Positions 6,403 to 13,268 of a stretch of DNA of 13,288 bases are shown here, piece by piece (the stretch's first letter is position 1; the number at the start of each line of letters is the position of its first letter). The translations under genes were made by a program, and so were the position numbers. This stretch comes from an uncultured Holdemanella sp. (lineage in GTDB: Bacteria; Bacillota_I; Bacilli_A; Erysipelotrichales; Erysipelotrichaceae): the NCBI RefSeq assembly GCF_934772795.1, contig NZ_CAKVMR010000058.1, positions 1 to 13,288 on the forward strand, in the 5' to 3' direction. The notes beneath the pieces are model-generated. The model worked only from the letters and a program-made list of their open reading frames with translations, was not told the origin of the DNA and made no database searches.

Positions 6403-6622
6403 TGAAATACCCTGTTTCTTCCCATACTTTCTTATCTGGACAATAGTAGTTGTATTCGCTTGAATTGTCTTTTTTCATAGCATAGCCAAAATTTAAAACA
6501 CCTTGTTGAAGACCGATTCGAATGTATTGGGCATCTTTCCCAATGGCTTTTGCTAATTCATTAATAGGAACATTTCTACCTGTAAAAACAGGCGTTTCAA
6601 TATATAGTTTTGTGTTTTCCAT
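6395..6622 (-). CDS. Small helix-turn-helix DNA-binding protein, 75 aa
   Basis: The protein runs METPVF-like N-terminus (IETPVFTGRNVPI), then a predicted helix-turn-helix at about 19-42 (INELAKAIGKDAQYIRIGL), then a short winged tail, YNYYCPDKKVWEETGY. I recognise this as the small DNA-binding protein often encoded ahead of the RepA-like helicase in Firmicute integrative elements. A role as replication accessory or excisionase-like factor is inferred. It is the first gene of the leftward operon. The ribosome site AAGGAGG (6632-6638) is very strong, and the ATG is nine bases on. The same 14-base initiation sequence recurs in the leader at 6783-6796. A small antisense RNA opposite the leader may limit its expression. 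Confidence 0.8.
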   Translation of the reverse strand: MENTKLYIETPVFTGRNVPINELAKAIGKDAQYIRIGLQQGVLNFGYAMKKDNSSEYNYYCPDKKVWEETGYFNG

Positions 6623-6645
6623 ACAAATTTTCCTCCTTTTTTATT

Positions 6646-6674
6646 TTGTTGGAAAAAGAAATGTTTGTTATAAT
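6646..6674 (+). promoter_or_regulatory. Promoter of the antisense small RNA
   Basis: TTGTTG (6646-6651), a 17-nt spacer and perfect TATAAT (6669-6674) point right into the leader of the leftward operon. The -10 lies in one arm of an 8-bp perfect inverted repeat, TTATAATG 6668-6675 with CATTATAA 6688-6695, a possible regulator site. Confidence 0.55.
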
Positions 6675-6679
6675 GCTTA

Positions 6680-6763
6680 CGTGAAGACATTATAAAAACA
6701 GTTCTTCATTTGAGTAGATTCATTAGATGCGGTGACCAAACTTTATCTAGTGGATCTTTTTTT
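6680..6763 (+). ncRNA. Putative antisense (countertranscribed) RNA, about 84 nt
   Basis: A promoter ending at 6674 predicts a start near 6680-6682. The RNA would fold into two hairpins: TGAAGA 6682-6687 with TCTTCA 6703-6708 (15-nt loop), and a 13-bp stem 6716-6728/6745-6757 with two G-U pairs and a 16-nt loop, followed by seven T (6757-6763). The second hairpin is therefore a factor-independent terminator. The G-U pairs become A-C mismatches on the other strand, so the structure is optimised for rightward transcription. The loop contains GGTGACC, a self-complementary heptamer suited to loop-loop contact with the target. The RNA is complementary to the 5' leader of the replication operon, as in plasmid copy-control RNAs. 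No gene upstream could otherwise need this terminator. Confidence 0.6.
6716..6763 (+). terminator. Terminator hairpin of the antisense RNA
   Basis: The 13-bp stem AGATTCATTAGAT / ATCTAGTGGATCT with a 16-nt loop is followed by a 7-base T-run. It is the clearest terminator of the control region, and read leftward it is preceded, not followed, by the run. Confidence 0.75.
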
Positions 6764-6797
6764 AATGTTCAACATACATAGTAAATTTTCCTCCTTC
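6762..6797 (-). other. Leader mini-ORF with a strong ribosome site
   Basis: Read leftward, GAAGGAGG (6797-6790) is followed after ten bases by ATG (6779), coding only MYVEH before TAA at 6764-6762. A second ATG at 6775 would give MLNIKKRSTR. The 14-base initiation segment AAGGAGGAAAATTT is identical to that of the first operon gene (6638-6625). It may be a leader peptide linking translation to antisense control, or a duplicated start site. The antisense RNA ends exactly over it. Confidence 0.4.
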
Positions 6798-6809
6798 AAA
6801 GATTGTCAA

Positions 6810-6838
6810 TGTATAGCAAGTAAATTAGTGCTACGCAA
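6810..6838 (-). promoter_or_regulatory. Leftward promoter of the rep-mob-int operon
   Basis: Read leftward, TTGCGT (6838-6833), a 17-nt spacer and TATACA (6815-6810) are the best promoter ahead of the leader. It lies within operator 1 (6814-6854). A consensus TTGACA at 6809-6804 is an alternative -35 but has only a TACTAT at a poor 20-nt spacing. Confidence 0.45.
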
Positions 6839-6854
6839 ATGCATATACTTGCTA
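6814..6854. promoter_or_regulatory. Operator 1 (41-bp inverted repeat) over the leftward promoter
   Basis: The arms TAGCAAGTAAAT (6814-6825) and, inverted, TAGCAAGTATAT (6854-6843) are separated by 17 bp. Operator 2 has the same arm consensus, TAGNAAGTAWWT, and exactly the same geometry. The XRE regulator encoded next door is the likely ligand. Confidence 0.65.
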
Positions 6855-6874
6855 CAACAACAATATACTACCTA

Positions 6875-6915
6875 TAGAAAGTAAATGCAACTCAAAAAAT
6901 TGAAAATACTTACTA
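6875..6915. promoter_or_regulatory. Operator 2 (41-bp inverted repeat) over the regulator promoter
   Basis: The arms TAGAAAGTAAAT (6875-6886) and, inverted, TAGTAAGTATTT (6915-6904) have a 17-bp spacer and lie 61 bp from operator 1. The right arm overlaps the -35 and spacer of the regulator's own promoter, predicting autoregulation. Confidence 0.65.
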
Positions 6916-6928
6916 TTTTTAATATAAT
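6900..6928 (+). promoter_or_regulatory. Promoter of the XRE regulator gene
   Basis: TTGAAA (6900-6905), a 17-nt spacer and TATAAT (6923-6928) form a near-consensus sigma-A promoter. The start would be near 6935, and the ribosome site GAGGTGAT (6941-6948) follows just before the ATG at 6952. Confidence 0.75.
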
Positions 6929-6951
6929 GTAATAGGGACAGAGGTGATAGC

Positions 6952-7608
6952 ATGGCATTTGCAACTTATATGAAAAATATTCGATTGGATTGTGAAGAGT
7001 CACAAGTTAGCATGGCGAAAAAAATGAATATTAGTGTGACTGCACTTAAATTAATTGAGAATGGAACCACAAAATTTCCTAGTGATAAATTATTAGAGAA
7101 TATATGTGAATATACAAAGAGCAGTCAAAATGATGTGATTATGCATATTTTATTTGATGAAGAAGATATAAAAAATAGATATTTGGCATGCAGATATTTA
7201 GCATATATGTATTTATTAGGATGGAATATTACCGTTAGTCCATTTGAATTACATTTAACAGAAAATTATATGCGTACTTTTGATGCGAAAATTATAAAGA
7301 AAAGGGAAAATAAGAATATAGTGATCGTTGCGAGTTGCAATCGTTTTTTTGAGAGAATATCTATAAATGATGTATTGGAAGATAAAAATTTTATTGGTTA
7401 TTTAGGAGATGCAGTGTCATTAACATTATCTATTATGGATTCATTTAGAGGATTACATATTTTATTTGACAATAAAGATGAAAAGCAGCATCAAATGTAT
7501 GATTTATTTGAAAAAGAAAAATATCATCATTTAGATTTCTATATTGATGTAGTGTTGTTCGATCCTGATCGTAGTGAGGTTGTCGACAATAAAAGGGTTA
7601 CCAAATAG
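6952..7608 (+). CDS. XRE-family transcriptional regulator with unassigned C-terminal domain, 218 aa
   Basis: The N-terminal helix-turn-helix of the Cro/C1 (XRE) type spans about residues 5-62, with recognition region SQVSMAKKMNISVTALKLIE (17-36). The remaining 150 residues are not a known peptidase (no HExxH) and I cannot name them. They alternate strands and helices (KIIKKRENKNIVIVAS at 113-128, GLHILFDN at 167-174, FYIDVVLFDPDRSEVV at 196-211), suggesting an alpha/beta sensor or dimer domain. The start is fixed by GAGGTGAT three bases before the ATG. It is divergent from the replication-transfer operon with two matching operators between them, so it probably represses both promoters and controls excision and transfer. 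What signal relieves it is unknown. It could also influence the cargo operon downstream. Confidence 0.85.
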   Translation: MAFATYMKNIRLDCEESQVSMAKKMNISVTALKLIENGTTKFPSDKLLENICEYTKSSQNDVIMHILFDEEDIKNRYLACRYLAYMYLLGWNITVSPFELHLTENYMRTFDAKIIKKRENKNIVIVASCNRFFERISINDVLEDKNFIGYLGDAVSLTLSIMDSFRGLHILFDNKDEKQHQMYDLFEKEKYHHLDFYIDVVLFDPDRSEVVDNKRVTK

Positions 7609-7664
7609 TTTAAATAGACTATGTTTTTTTAATTAAATATTGCTTTTTTATTACAATTAATTTA

Positions 7665-7690
7665 TTCTGAAATCAGAAAGAGTTTTTTTT
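7665..7690 (+). terminator. Weak terminator after the regulator gene
   Basis: TTCTG (7665-7669) and CAGAA (7674-7678) form a 5-bp stem with AAAT loop. A run of eight T (7683-7690) follows after a 4-base gap, so termination may be partial. Confidence 0.4.
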
Positions 7691-7725
7691 AATGGATATT
7701 TGCAATTGCAATGAAACAATCACTA

Positions 7726-7760
7726 TATAATACTTGTTTTTAAAATGGTGACAATATAAT
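7726..7760 (+). promoter_or_regulatory. Putative promoter region of the ABC operon
   Basis: Two perfect TATAAT boxes lie at 7726-7731 and 7755-7760. Neither has a good -35: TTGTTT 7734-7739 is 15 bases before the second box, and TTGCAA 7706-7711 is 14 before the first. The palindrome at 7700-7711 may bind an activator that compensates. Confidence 0.35.
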
Positions 7761-7870
7761 CATATTCAATGCAAGAACTAATGCACTGGCTAAACCAAGT
7801 CTAGTGGAAATATAGTATCCATGGGATAAATAAAGTGTAAACCGAATTATGGATTTAAGCTATAAGTATT

Positions 7871-7897
7871 TAAGAGATAACATTTTGTTGTCTCTTA
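7871..7897 (+). promoter_or_regulatory. Leader hairpin before the ABC operon
   Basis: TAAGAGATAAC (7871-7881) pairs with GTTGTCTCTTA (7887-7897), 11 bp with one G-U and a 5-nt loop, 30 bases before the first ABC start. TTATTTA follows. It may be an attenuator-type terminator, an mRNA-stabilising 5' hairpin or an operator. Confidence 0.45.
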
Positions 7898-7927
7898 TTA
7901 TTTAGGGAAGGAATATGGGGTATATAT

Positions 7928-8806
7928 ATGGAAATACTAAAAGTAGAAGGCGTTTCAAAACAGATTAAAAATCATAGGATTTTAGATAATATTAGTTTTT
8001 CAATATTTGAAAATGAAATTGTAGGGCTGATTGGGCCAAATGGTGCTGGAAAAAGTACAATTATGAAATGTATTACAGGACTATATCATATGAATGAAGG
8101 GAAAGTTACTATCTGTGGACATGATTTAAAGAGCGATTCATCCAATGCGTTAAAAAATATAGGTGTAAGTATTGAATATCCATCTTTATATCCAGAGTTA
8201 TCTGGACATGAACATTTTAAAATCATGGCAAATTGGAAACATTTAGATTCTAAAAGAATTGAGGAAATGGAGCAATTCAGTGATTTAAAGGATGGCTTAT
8301 ATCGAACCACAGAACATTATTCGATGGGAATGAAACAAAGATTAGTCTTGGCTTTGGCTATGATGGCTAAACCTAAATTGCTTATTATTGATGAGCCTAC
8401 GAATGGTTTAGATCCACAAGCTATATTTGATTTAAGAAATAAGCTTTTAACTATACGAAATGAAGGAACAAGTATTTTATTATCTTCTCATCAGTTAAGT
8501 GAACTCGATAAACTAGCTGATCGAGCTTTATTTATTAAAAGTGGAAAGTTGATCAAAGAGAAGAATATGGACGAACTTCGTCAAAATCATTCGATTTATC
8601 GATTAGAAGTTTCTAATTCCAAAAGTGTATTGCTTCTTTTAAAAAATTCTTTTATTAAAGAGCATGTTCTTTATATGCAATGTGATTCCAAAGAAGAATT
8701 TTCTAAATCCTTGCAAATACTGATTCAAAATGATGTTTTGGTTTATTCCTTAGCTGAAGTGCATCAGGATTTGGAAACATATTATAAGGAACTATATAAG
8801 GGTTAA
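7928..8806 (+). CDS. ABC transporter ATP-binding protein (LanF/BcrA-like), 292 aa
   Basis: This nucleotide-binding subunit powers a membrane exporter or immunity transporter. Walker A is GPNGAGKST (36-44), the signature is YSMGMKQ (131-137), Walker B is LLIIDEPTNGLDP (151-163) and the switch histidine is H188 (SSHQ). The Q-loop position reads SIEYPSLYP, so E83 replaces Gln. This E-loop is typical of lantibiotic/bacitracin self-protection ATPases (LanF, BcrA). The C-terminal 80 residues are the variable tail of that family. GGGG lies seven bases before the ATG. It is followed within 4 bases by its permease, so the first three genes form one LanFEG-like set. The exact peptide substrate cannot be told from sequence. 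Confidence 0.9.
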   Translation: MEILKVEGVSKQIKNHRILDNISFSIFENEIVGLIGPNGAGKSTIMKCITGLYHMNEGKVTICGHDLKSDSSNALKNIGVSIEYPSLYPELSGHEHFKIMANWKHLDSKRIEEMEQFSDLKDGLYRTTEHYSMGMKQRLVLALAMMAKPKLLIIDEPTNGLDPQAIFDLRNKLLTIRNEGTSILLSSHQLSELDKLADRALFIKSGKLIKEKNMDELRQNHSIYRLEVSNSKSVLLLLKNSFIKEHVLYMQCDSKEEFSKSLQILIQNDVLVYSLAEVHQDLETYYKELYKG

Positions 8807-8810
8807 GTGT

Positions 8811-9818
8811 ATGTTATTAAAAAATGAATTTAAATTTCTTTTTTCAAAAAGAAATATTTTAGTATTGATCCTTGTTTTAATTGGCGTTTTATCCGTGTAT
8901 TTTTTTAAATACAATACTGAATATGAACAATATGCATCCAATCAAATCATGTATTATTATGAAATGATAAATGAAGAAAACCAAAGAATCAATATTCTTC
9001 CAAAAGAAAAACTGAATGCCTTTTTTAGAGAGGACAGTATTTATTGTCAAAAGTTATTAAGTGATTGGAAAAATGACGAGGATGCAAAAACAATTGCAAA
9101 AGATATGTATGATAGGGATCAAAACATTTTAAAATACATTGATTCAGGTATGGATTTATCCAATTTTAAATCGATTCTCCAAAATAATAAACAAGACTTA
9201 AAAAAACGAATTCAAATGGAAAAAACATATATTGAAAATGAATATTATGACTTTGTATATCAAAATAAACCGACAGGTTGTTATTTGATGGTGCAATTTT
9301 TAAAAGGAAACAATCTTTTCTTTTATTTATTCATGATTTTGATTCTAGTGTGGAATGTGGATATATGGTCTAAAGATTTAGAAAACAATACATTTCGATA
9401 TTTATTTACAATAGGGAAAAGTCGTAAATATGTATATATACTTCGCGCGTTGTTACATATTTTTATCACTGTTTTTTTTAGTATACTATTTTTCGTTGTA
9501 TTGTATTTGATTGGATATATAAATTGTGGAAGTGGCATAGAGTTATTGATTGGAACAACACCAGTGATTATTTACTTGTTTCATCATATTCTTTCTGTAC
9601 TTGGATGGGTTTTGTTTAGTGCTTCATGTATACAATGTTTATCTTTGTTGACGAAAAATAAAGGAATGAGTCTAATGTTGACGGGATTATTATTTGTCTT
9701 TATGTATACATATTTGCATATTGAAACTTTATGGGCCTATACATCTTTGTTCTTTATAGGCGCAATATGCATACAGTTCATTTCATGTCTCTATTTAGAA
9801 AGATTGGATTTGGGTTAA
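8811..9818 (+). CDS. ABC transporter permease with large N-terminal loop, 335 aa
   Basis: This integral membrane subunit is partnered with the ATPase immediately upstream. Six membrane segments are seen at about 15-32, 168-186, 208-237, 251-280, 286-303 and 309-328. A 135-residue, charge-rich extracytoplasmic domain lies between the first two. This ABC-2-like topology, with the long loop after helix 1, fits lantibiotic-protection and bacitracin-type permeases rather than the FtsX-like BceB group, which has ten helices. The start is ATG at 8811, four bases after the ATPase stop, with AAGGG inside the ATPase end. No signal peptide is cleaved. It shares low visible similarity with the next two permeases but the same architecture, so all three may derive from one another. 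Confidence 0.85.
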   Translation: MLLKNEFKFLFSKRNILVLILVLIGVLSVYFFKYNTEYEQYASNQIMYYYEMINEENQRINILPKEKLNAFFREDSIYCQKLLSDWKNDEDAKTIAKDMYDRDQNILKYIDSGMDLSNFKSILQNNKQDLKKRIQMEKTYIENEYYDFVYQNKPTGCYLMVQFLKGNNLFFYLFMILILVWNVDIWSKDLENNTFRYLFTIGKSRKYVYILRALLHIFITVFFSILFFVVLYLIGYINCGSGIELLIGTTPVIIYLFHHILSVLGWVLFSASCIQCLSLLTKNKGMSLMLTGLLFVFMYTYLHIETLWAYTSLFFIGAICIQFISCLYLERLDLG

Positions 9819-9822
9819 GTTT

Positions 9823-11148
9823 ATGGGTTTAGAAATAAAAAGTGTATTAAAGAATAAAGTGAGTGCTGTTATCTTTTTCATTTTATTAGTATTGAACATG
9901 GTGCAAGTACCTAATTATATGGGACATGAGTATGATGTGGAACAGAATATGAATATTTTTGAAACGCAGATTCAACAGTACCAAAGAGCTTTATCAGATA
10001 TCAATCTACAATACATGGCCGTAAAACATATGAGTGCAGAGGAAAAGGTGTATTGGAATAGTTATCAGGATTATTTAAGCTGGGCTATTGATAATGCCAA
10101 AGCTGGATGGAATTTATTTAACAAATATGGAAAAGAAGTCTTTAAAAATAAAGGATTAATAAAAAGATATAATGAAATTACATTATGGGATAAGCTGTAT
10201 CATTTGGATGCATTAAAACAGAATGGTGATCAAAAATTTATGCGCCAAGTTCATAAATTAGGCTTTGAAGAATCAGAAATTTCATTTGATCAGAGTCGGA
10301 TTTTTATGATTGGAAGCCAAATATCTCAAAATAAAAAAGAGGATTATAGAACCGTTGAATTATCTGTTCAAGAACAGCTACATCAATTAGAAACAAATAC
10401 AGAACAATATGTAGGAAAAGGTCCATGGTATTTTTTAGCACACCAGTTAAGAATAGACAGTTCATTTGCGTATTTGTTTATGCCTTTATGTTTGATTTAT
10501 TGTATTGTTGTTTTAATGTACGAAAAAAAGACAGGTGTTTTTGAGCTTGAACAATTAAATGATGTGCACTTTTTCGTACACATACAAGTAAAATTATTTA
10601 TAGCTTTTTTACTTCTTATGATTGCATCAATTGGTATTCCTTTTCTTTTGCTAGGAATTAGTAATGGCTTTGCAGGATGGGATACATGGCTGTTGGCTGA
10701 CACTAAACATTTTTTCTCTTTTAAAAGGATGTATCATACAGACAATTATGTCATAAATAATATGTCTGAATATTATGCGACAGAACAAGGATTTATACCA
10801 GATTTATCTTTTATTCCATTATGGAAAGCTTTAATAATATCTTTACCATTAATTCTTCTGAAATTAGAACTTTATATTCAAATGGCTATGTTTTGTGTAT
10901 ATACCTTCACGAAAACAGGATTTAATTATTTATCTGGAATAATTTGTATTATTTTATATGTCATCAGTCAAAGAATGGATTTGATATCTTTTATAAATCC
11001 ATTTAGTATAAGTCCAAGTTTGAGTATTTTATCTGGTTGTGGCATGCAAAACTGGTTGAATTCGATTTGTATATGTGTCGTTTTTATTTTTGTTTTACTA
11101 TTTATAAATTATGTGAGTATTCGACAGAAAGATAAGATAAGCTTATGA
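9823..11148 (+). CDS. ABC transporter permease with large N-terminal loop, 441 aa
   Basis: This second permease probably forms a heterodimer with the preceding one, like LanE/LanG. Hydrophobic helices lie at about 14-31, 214-233, 255-280, 335-360, 365-383 and 412-432. The extracytoplasmic domain after helix 1 is about 180 residues, rich in Gln/Glu and aromatics (WNSYQDYLSWAIDNAKAGWN at 78-97). A second loop of about 50 residues sits between helices 3 and 4. That makes it 100 residues longer than its partner. ATG 9823 follows the previous stop by four bases with only a weak ribosome site, so translational coupling is likely. A gap of 111 bases follows before the second ATPase gene. Confidence 0.85.
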   Translation: MGLEIKSVLKNKVSAVIFFILLVLNMVQVPNYMGHEYDVEQNMNIFETQIQQYQRALSDINLQYMAVKHMSAEEKVYWNSYQDYLSWAIDNAKAGWNLFNKYGKEVFKNKGLIKRYNEITLWDKLYHLDALKQNGDQKFMRQVHKLGFEESEISFDQSRIFMIGSQISQNKKEDYRTVELSVQEQLHQLETNTEQYVGKGPWYFLAHQLRIDSSFAYLFMPLCLIYCIVVLMYEKKTGVFELEQLNDVHFFVHIQVKLFIAFLLLMIASIGIPFLLLGISNGFAGWDTWLLADTKHFFSFKRMYHTDNYVINNMSEYYATEQGFIPDLSFIPLWKALIISLPLILLKLELYIQMAMFCVYTFTKTGFNYLSGIICIILYVISQRMDLISFINPFSISPSLSILSGCGMQNWLNSICICVVFIFVLLFINYVSIRQKDKISL

Positions 11149-11259
11149 AAAAAATATTGTTGTATAGAAAATGATAAAAGAAATATTTTGATTTACATTT
11201 ACTTTTGTAACATTTTCAATTGTTTTAACTTCTAACTAAAAAAAGGAGGGCTATTTATA
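11149..11259 (+). promoter_or_regulatory. Gap with strong ribosome site before the second ATPase
   Basis: This is the only sizeable break in the operon. It is AT-rich, has no convincing terminator hairpin and no clear -35/-10 pair, but carries AAAGGAGG at 11242-11249, ten bases before ATG 11260. A separate promoter is possible but not shown. Confidence 0.35.
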
Positions 11260-12129
11260 ATGATAAAACAAAATGTTTTAGATGTTTTAAATTTGTGTAA
11301 GTCATATGGCAATCATTTAGTGTTAGATGATATTTCATTCTCTATTCGAAAAAATGAAATTGTAGGTTTTATTGGTCCTAATGGTGCAGGTAAAAGTACA
11401 TTAATGAAATGTTTATGCGGGTTAATTCATATGGATTCTGGAAATGTTACTATATGTGGTCATGATATACAAAGTCAAAGAGAGAAGGCTTTGTCGCATC
11501 AGGCTAGTTTGATTGAAAGTCCAGGACTTTTCTTTAATATGACTGGTTATGAAAATCTTGAGATATTTGCCAGCTTAAAAAATGTATCGAAAGATAAACT
11601 GCAACAAATGGCGGATTATACACGAATAGGAGATTATTTAAAAAAGCCTGTATCTAGCTATTCTTTAGGTATGAAACAAAGATTAGCACTTTCTATTGCA
11701 TTGCTATCTTCTCCCCAGTTTCTAATGTTAGATGAGCCTATGAATGGATTGGATCCATCGGGTGTATTTGAATTACGAAAAGAACTTCGTAAAATGGTGG
11801 ATGAATACGGAATGTCTTTATTGATTTCTAGCCATCAATTAAATGAAATTGAAAAGATTGCTGATCGTATTATTTATATTGAAAATGGTAAAATTAAAGA
11901 GGTAGAAAAACAAGAGCAGACAATCACATATCAAATTAGGGTGAATAAAATAATAACAGACCACCGGTTTAGAAAACTATCAGATTTTCTATATGAATTT
12001 TCTATTCAAAACCCAAATGAGCTATCCGTATATTTATGCAAATTAGAAAGAGAAGGCGTTCAACTGCTGGATATCACTAATACAAGCGATGATTTAGAGA
12101 ATATGTATACAAGAATTTATGGAGAATAG
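11260..12129 (+). CDS. Second ABC transporter ATP-binding protein (LanF/BcrA-like), 289 aa
   Basis: This is a close relative of the first ATPase, with near-identical blocks around each motif. Walker A is GPNGAGKST (39-47), the E-loop is SLIESPGLF with E86 in place of the Q-loop Gln, the signature is YSLGMKQ (134-140), Walker B is FLMLDEPMNGLDP (154-166) and the switch His is H192. The blocks MKCxxGLxHMxxGxVTICGHD occur in both proteins, pointing to duplication within the operon. It has its own strong ribosome site. A permease gene starts two bases after its stop, so it probably drives a second transporter, though the two ATPases could also pair in one complex. It is likely a peptide-antibiotic protection or export subunit. 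Confidence 0.9.
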   Translation: MIKQNVLDVLNLCKSYGNHLVLDDISFSIRKNEIVGFIGPNGAGKSTLMKCLCGLIHMDSGNVTICGHDIQSQREKALSHQASLIESPGLFFNMTGYENLEIFASLKNVSKDKLQQMADYTRIGDYLKKPVSSYSLGMKQRLALSIALLSSPQFLMLDEPMNGLDPSGVFELRKELRKMVDEYGMSLLISSHQLNEIEKIADRIIYIENGKIKEVEKQEQTITYQIRVNKIITDHRFRKLSDFLYEFSIQNPNELSVYLCKLEREGVQLLDITNTSDDLENMYTRIYGE

Positions 12130-12131
12130 AT

Positions 12132-13268
12132 ATGGTTTATTTGTTAAAGTATGAATGGCATAAATTTATTCGCACAAAAAAGAATTGGCTTGTATTCTTA
12201 TTGATTCTTTGTTCTTTTATAGGGTATGTTTCTTTTAACGGATACCAAAATCATGTATACATAGAAGCAAAAACTGAACAGTTTTCCAAGGCAAGACAAA
12301 ACGCTATGTACGATATTACGAATATGGCAAATTATCAGTTTTTGGCTAAAAAAGAAAAAGACAAACAATATTATGGAAATGCGATTGAATATTTTAAAAG
12401 GCTGTATTCCTGTGCAAATGATTTATACCGTGATTATTCTACTTCTGCAGTTTCTTTAGATGATTTAATGCAGTGGAATGATTTGTTGATTGAAGGAAAA
12501 ACAAAAAAGTATACGATTATTTCGTATACAACGTATTCTTTAGATCACCTAAAAAAGACACAGAAAGAATATAGGTATTTAAAAAAGAATCATATTCCAA
12601 TTAAGCATTCGCCTTATGTTTGTACAACATCTAACTTGGCTGTGAATTTATCGAATCATTATTTAGGTGCAGTTTTATTAATTTTATACTTCCTTTTGAT
12701 TTTTGATATATTTAAAGAATTCGATCAAGGTGTGTATAAAATATTGTTTACTTCAAAATATGATACTTTAAAAATTATTCTTACTAAAGTGGTATTTTCT
12801 ATTTTTTTGTTAATTGGATTTATTGGTTTGATAGTTCTATTATTTGGCGTAAATACAATGATTTTTGGTATGGGAAATACGCAATATTCATTTTCAGTGG
12901 GAAATCATATATATATGGAAAGTAAGATACTAATGTATATTATTTTTATAACAATAGCTATGAGTTTATTTCTGATAGGTGTCTATACATTAATTTCTTG
13001 CTTGTTTAAATCAACTACGACATCTTTGGTGATTACTATTACGCTTTATTTAATGGTTAATCTTTTTAGTCAGAACTTACATAAAATAAATAATTTTATT
13101 GGATTTCTAAATGTTGATATGTTTAGTATGCTTCAACAGAATAAAATTTTTACCCTTTGTATAATGAATATTGTTGTTTTAATAGTTTGTGTGATTTTAA
13201 GCGTTTTATTGTTAAAAGCTCCTCTTTTGCAAATGGGTGGTAATTATCCGCTTATTTACTGTGCTTAG
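12132..13268 (+). CDS. ABC transporter permease with large N-terminal loop, 378 aa
   Basis: This third permease shares the architecture of the other two. Helix 1 is at about 18-35, followed by an extracytoplasmic domain of about 140 residues, then helices at about 176-194, 216-240, 265-291, 296-311 and 340-361. GGAG (12121-12124), within the ATPase end, is seven bases before ATG 12132. The last 16 residues after helix 6 (PLLQMGGNYPLIYCA) carry no charge, odd for a tail expected on the cytoplasmic side, so the natural C-terminus may have been replaced near a junction. A partner permease, if there is one, would lie beyond the window, which ends 20 bases after the stop. Confidence 0.85.
   Translation: MVYLLKYEWHKFIRTKKNWLVFLLILCSFIGYVSFNGYQNHVYIEAKTEQFSKARQNAMYDITNMANYQFLAKKEKDKQYYGNAIEYFKRLYSCANDLYRDYSTSAVSLDDLMQWNDLLIEGKTKKYTIISYTTYSLDHLKKTQKEYRYLKKNHIPIKHSPYVCTTSNLAVNLSNHYLGAVLLILYFLLIFDIFKEFDQGVYKILFTSKYDTLKIILTKVVFSIFLLIGFIGLIVLLFGVNTMIFGMGNTQYSFSVGNHIYMESKILMYIIFITIAMSLFLIGVYTLISCLFKSTTTSLVITITLYLMVNLFSQNLHKINNFIGFLNVDMFSMLQQNKIFTLCIMNIVVLIVCVILSVLLLKAPLLQMGGNYPLIYCA

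Larger units (their letters stand above)
7609..7927. other. Intergenic region between regulator and ABC operon
   Basis: There is no gene in these 319 bases. They hold a weak terminator (7665-7690), the 12-bp palindrome TTGCAATTGCAA (7700-7711), two TATAAT boxes (7726-7731, 7755-7760), two partial matches to the operator motif (CAAGTAT, minus strand 7735-7729; TAAGTATTT 7863-7871) and a hairpin just before the ABC genes (7871-7897). Confidence 0.5.

Noticed and set aside
6781..6809. Consensus TTGACA (leftward 6809-6804) as the -35 of the operon promoter
   Set aside because: The only -10-like match, TACTAT, is 20 bases away, and the start would fall past the leader ribosome site; kept only as an alternative.
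8086..8310. Leftward open frame inside the first ABC ATPase gene
   Set aside because: It is fully antisense to well-conserved motifs and has no ribosome site.
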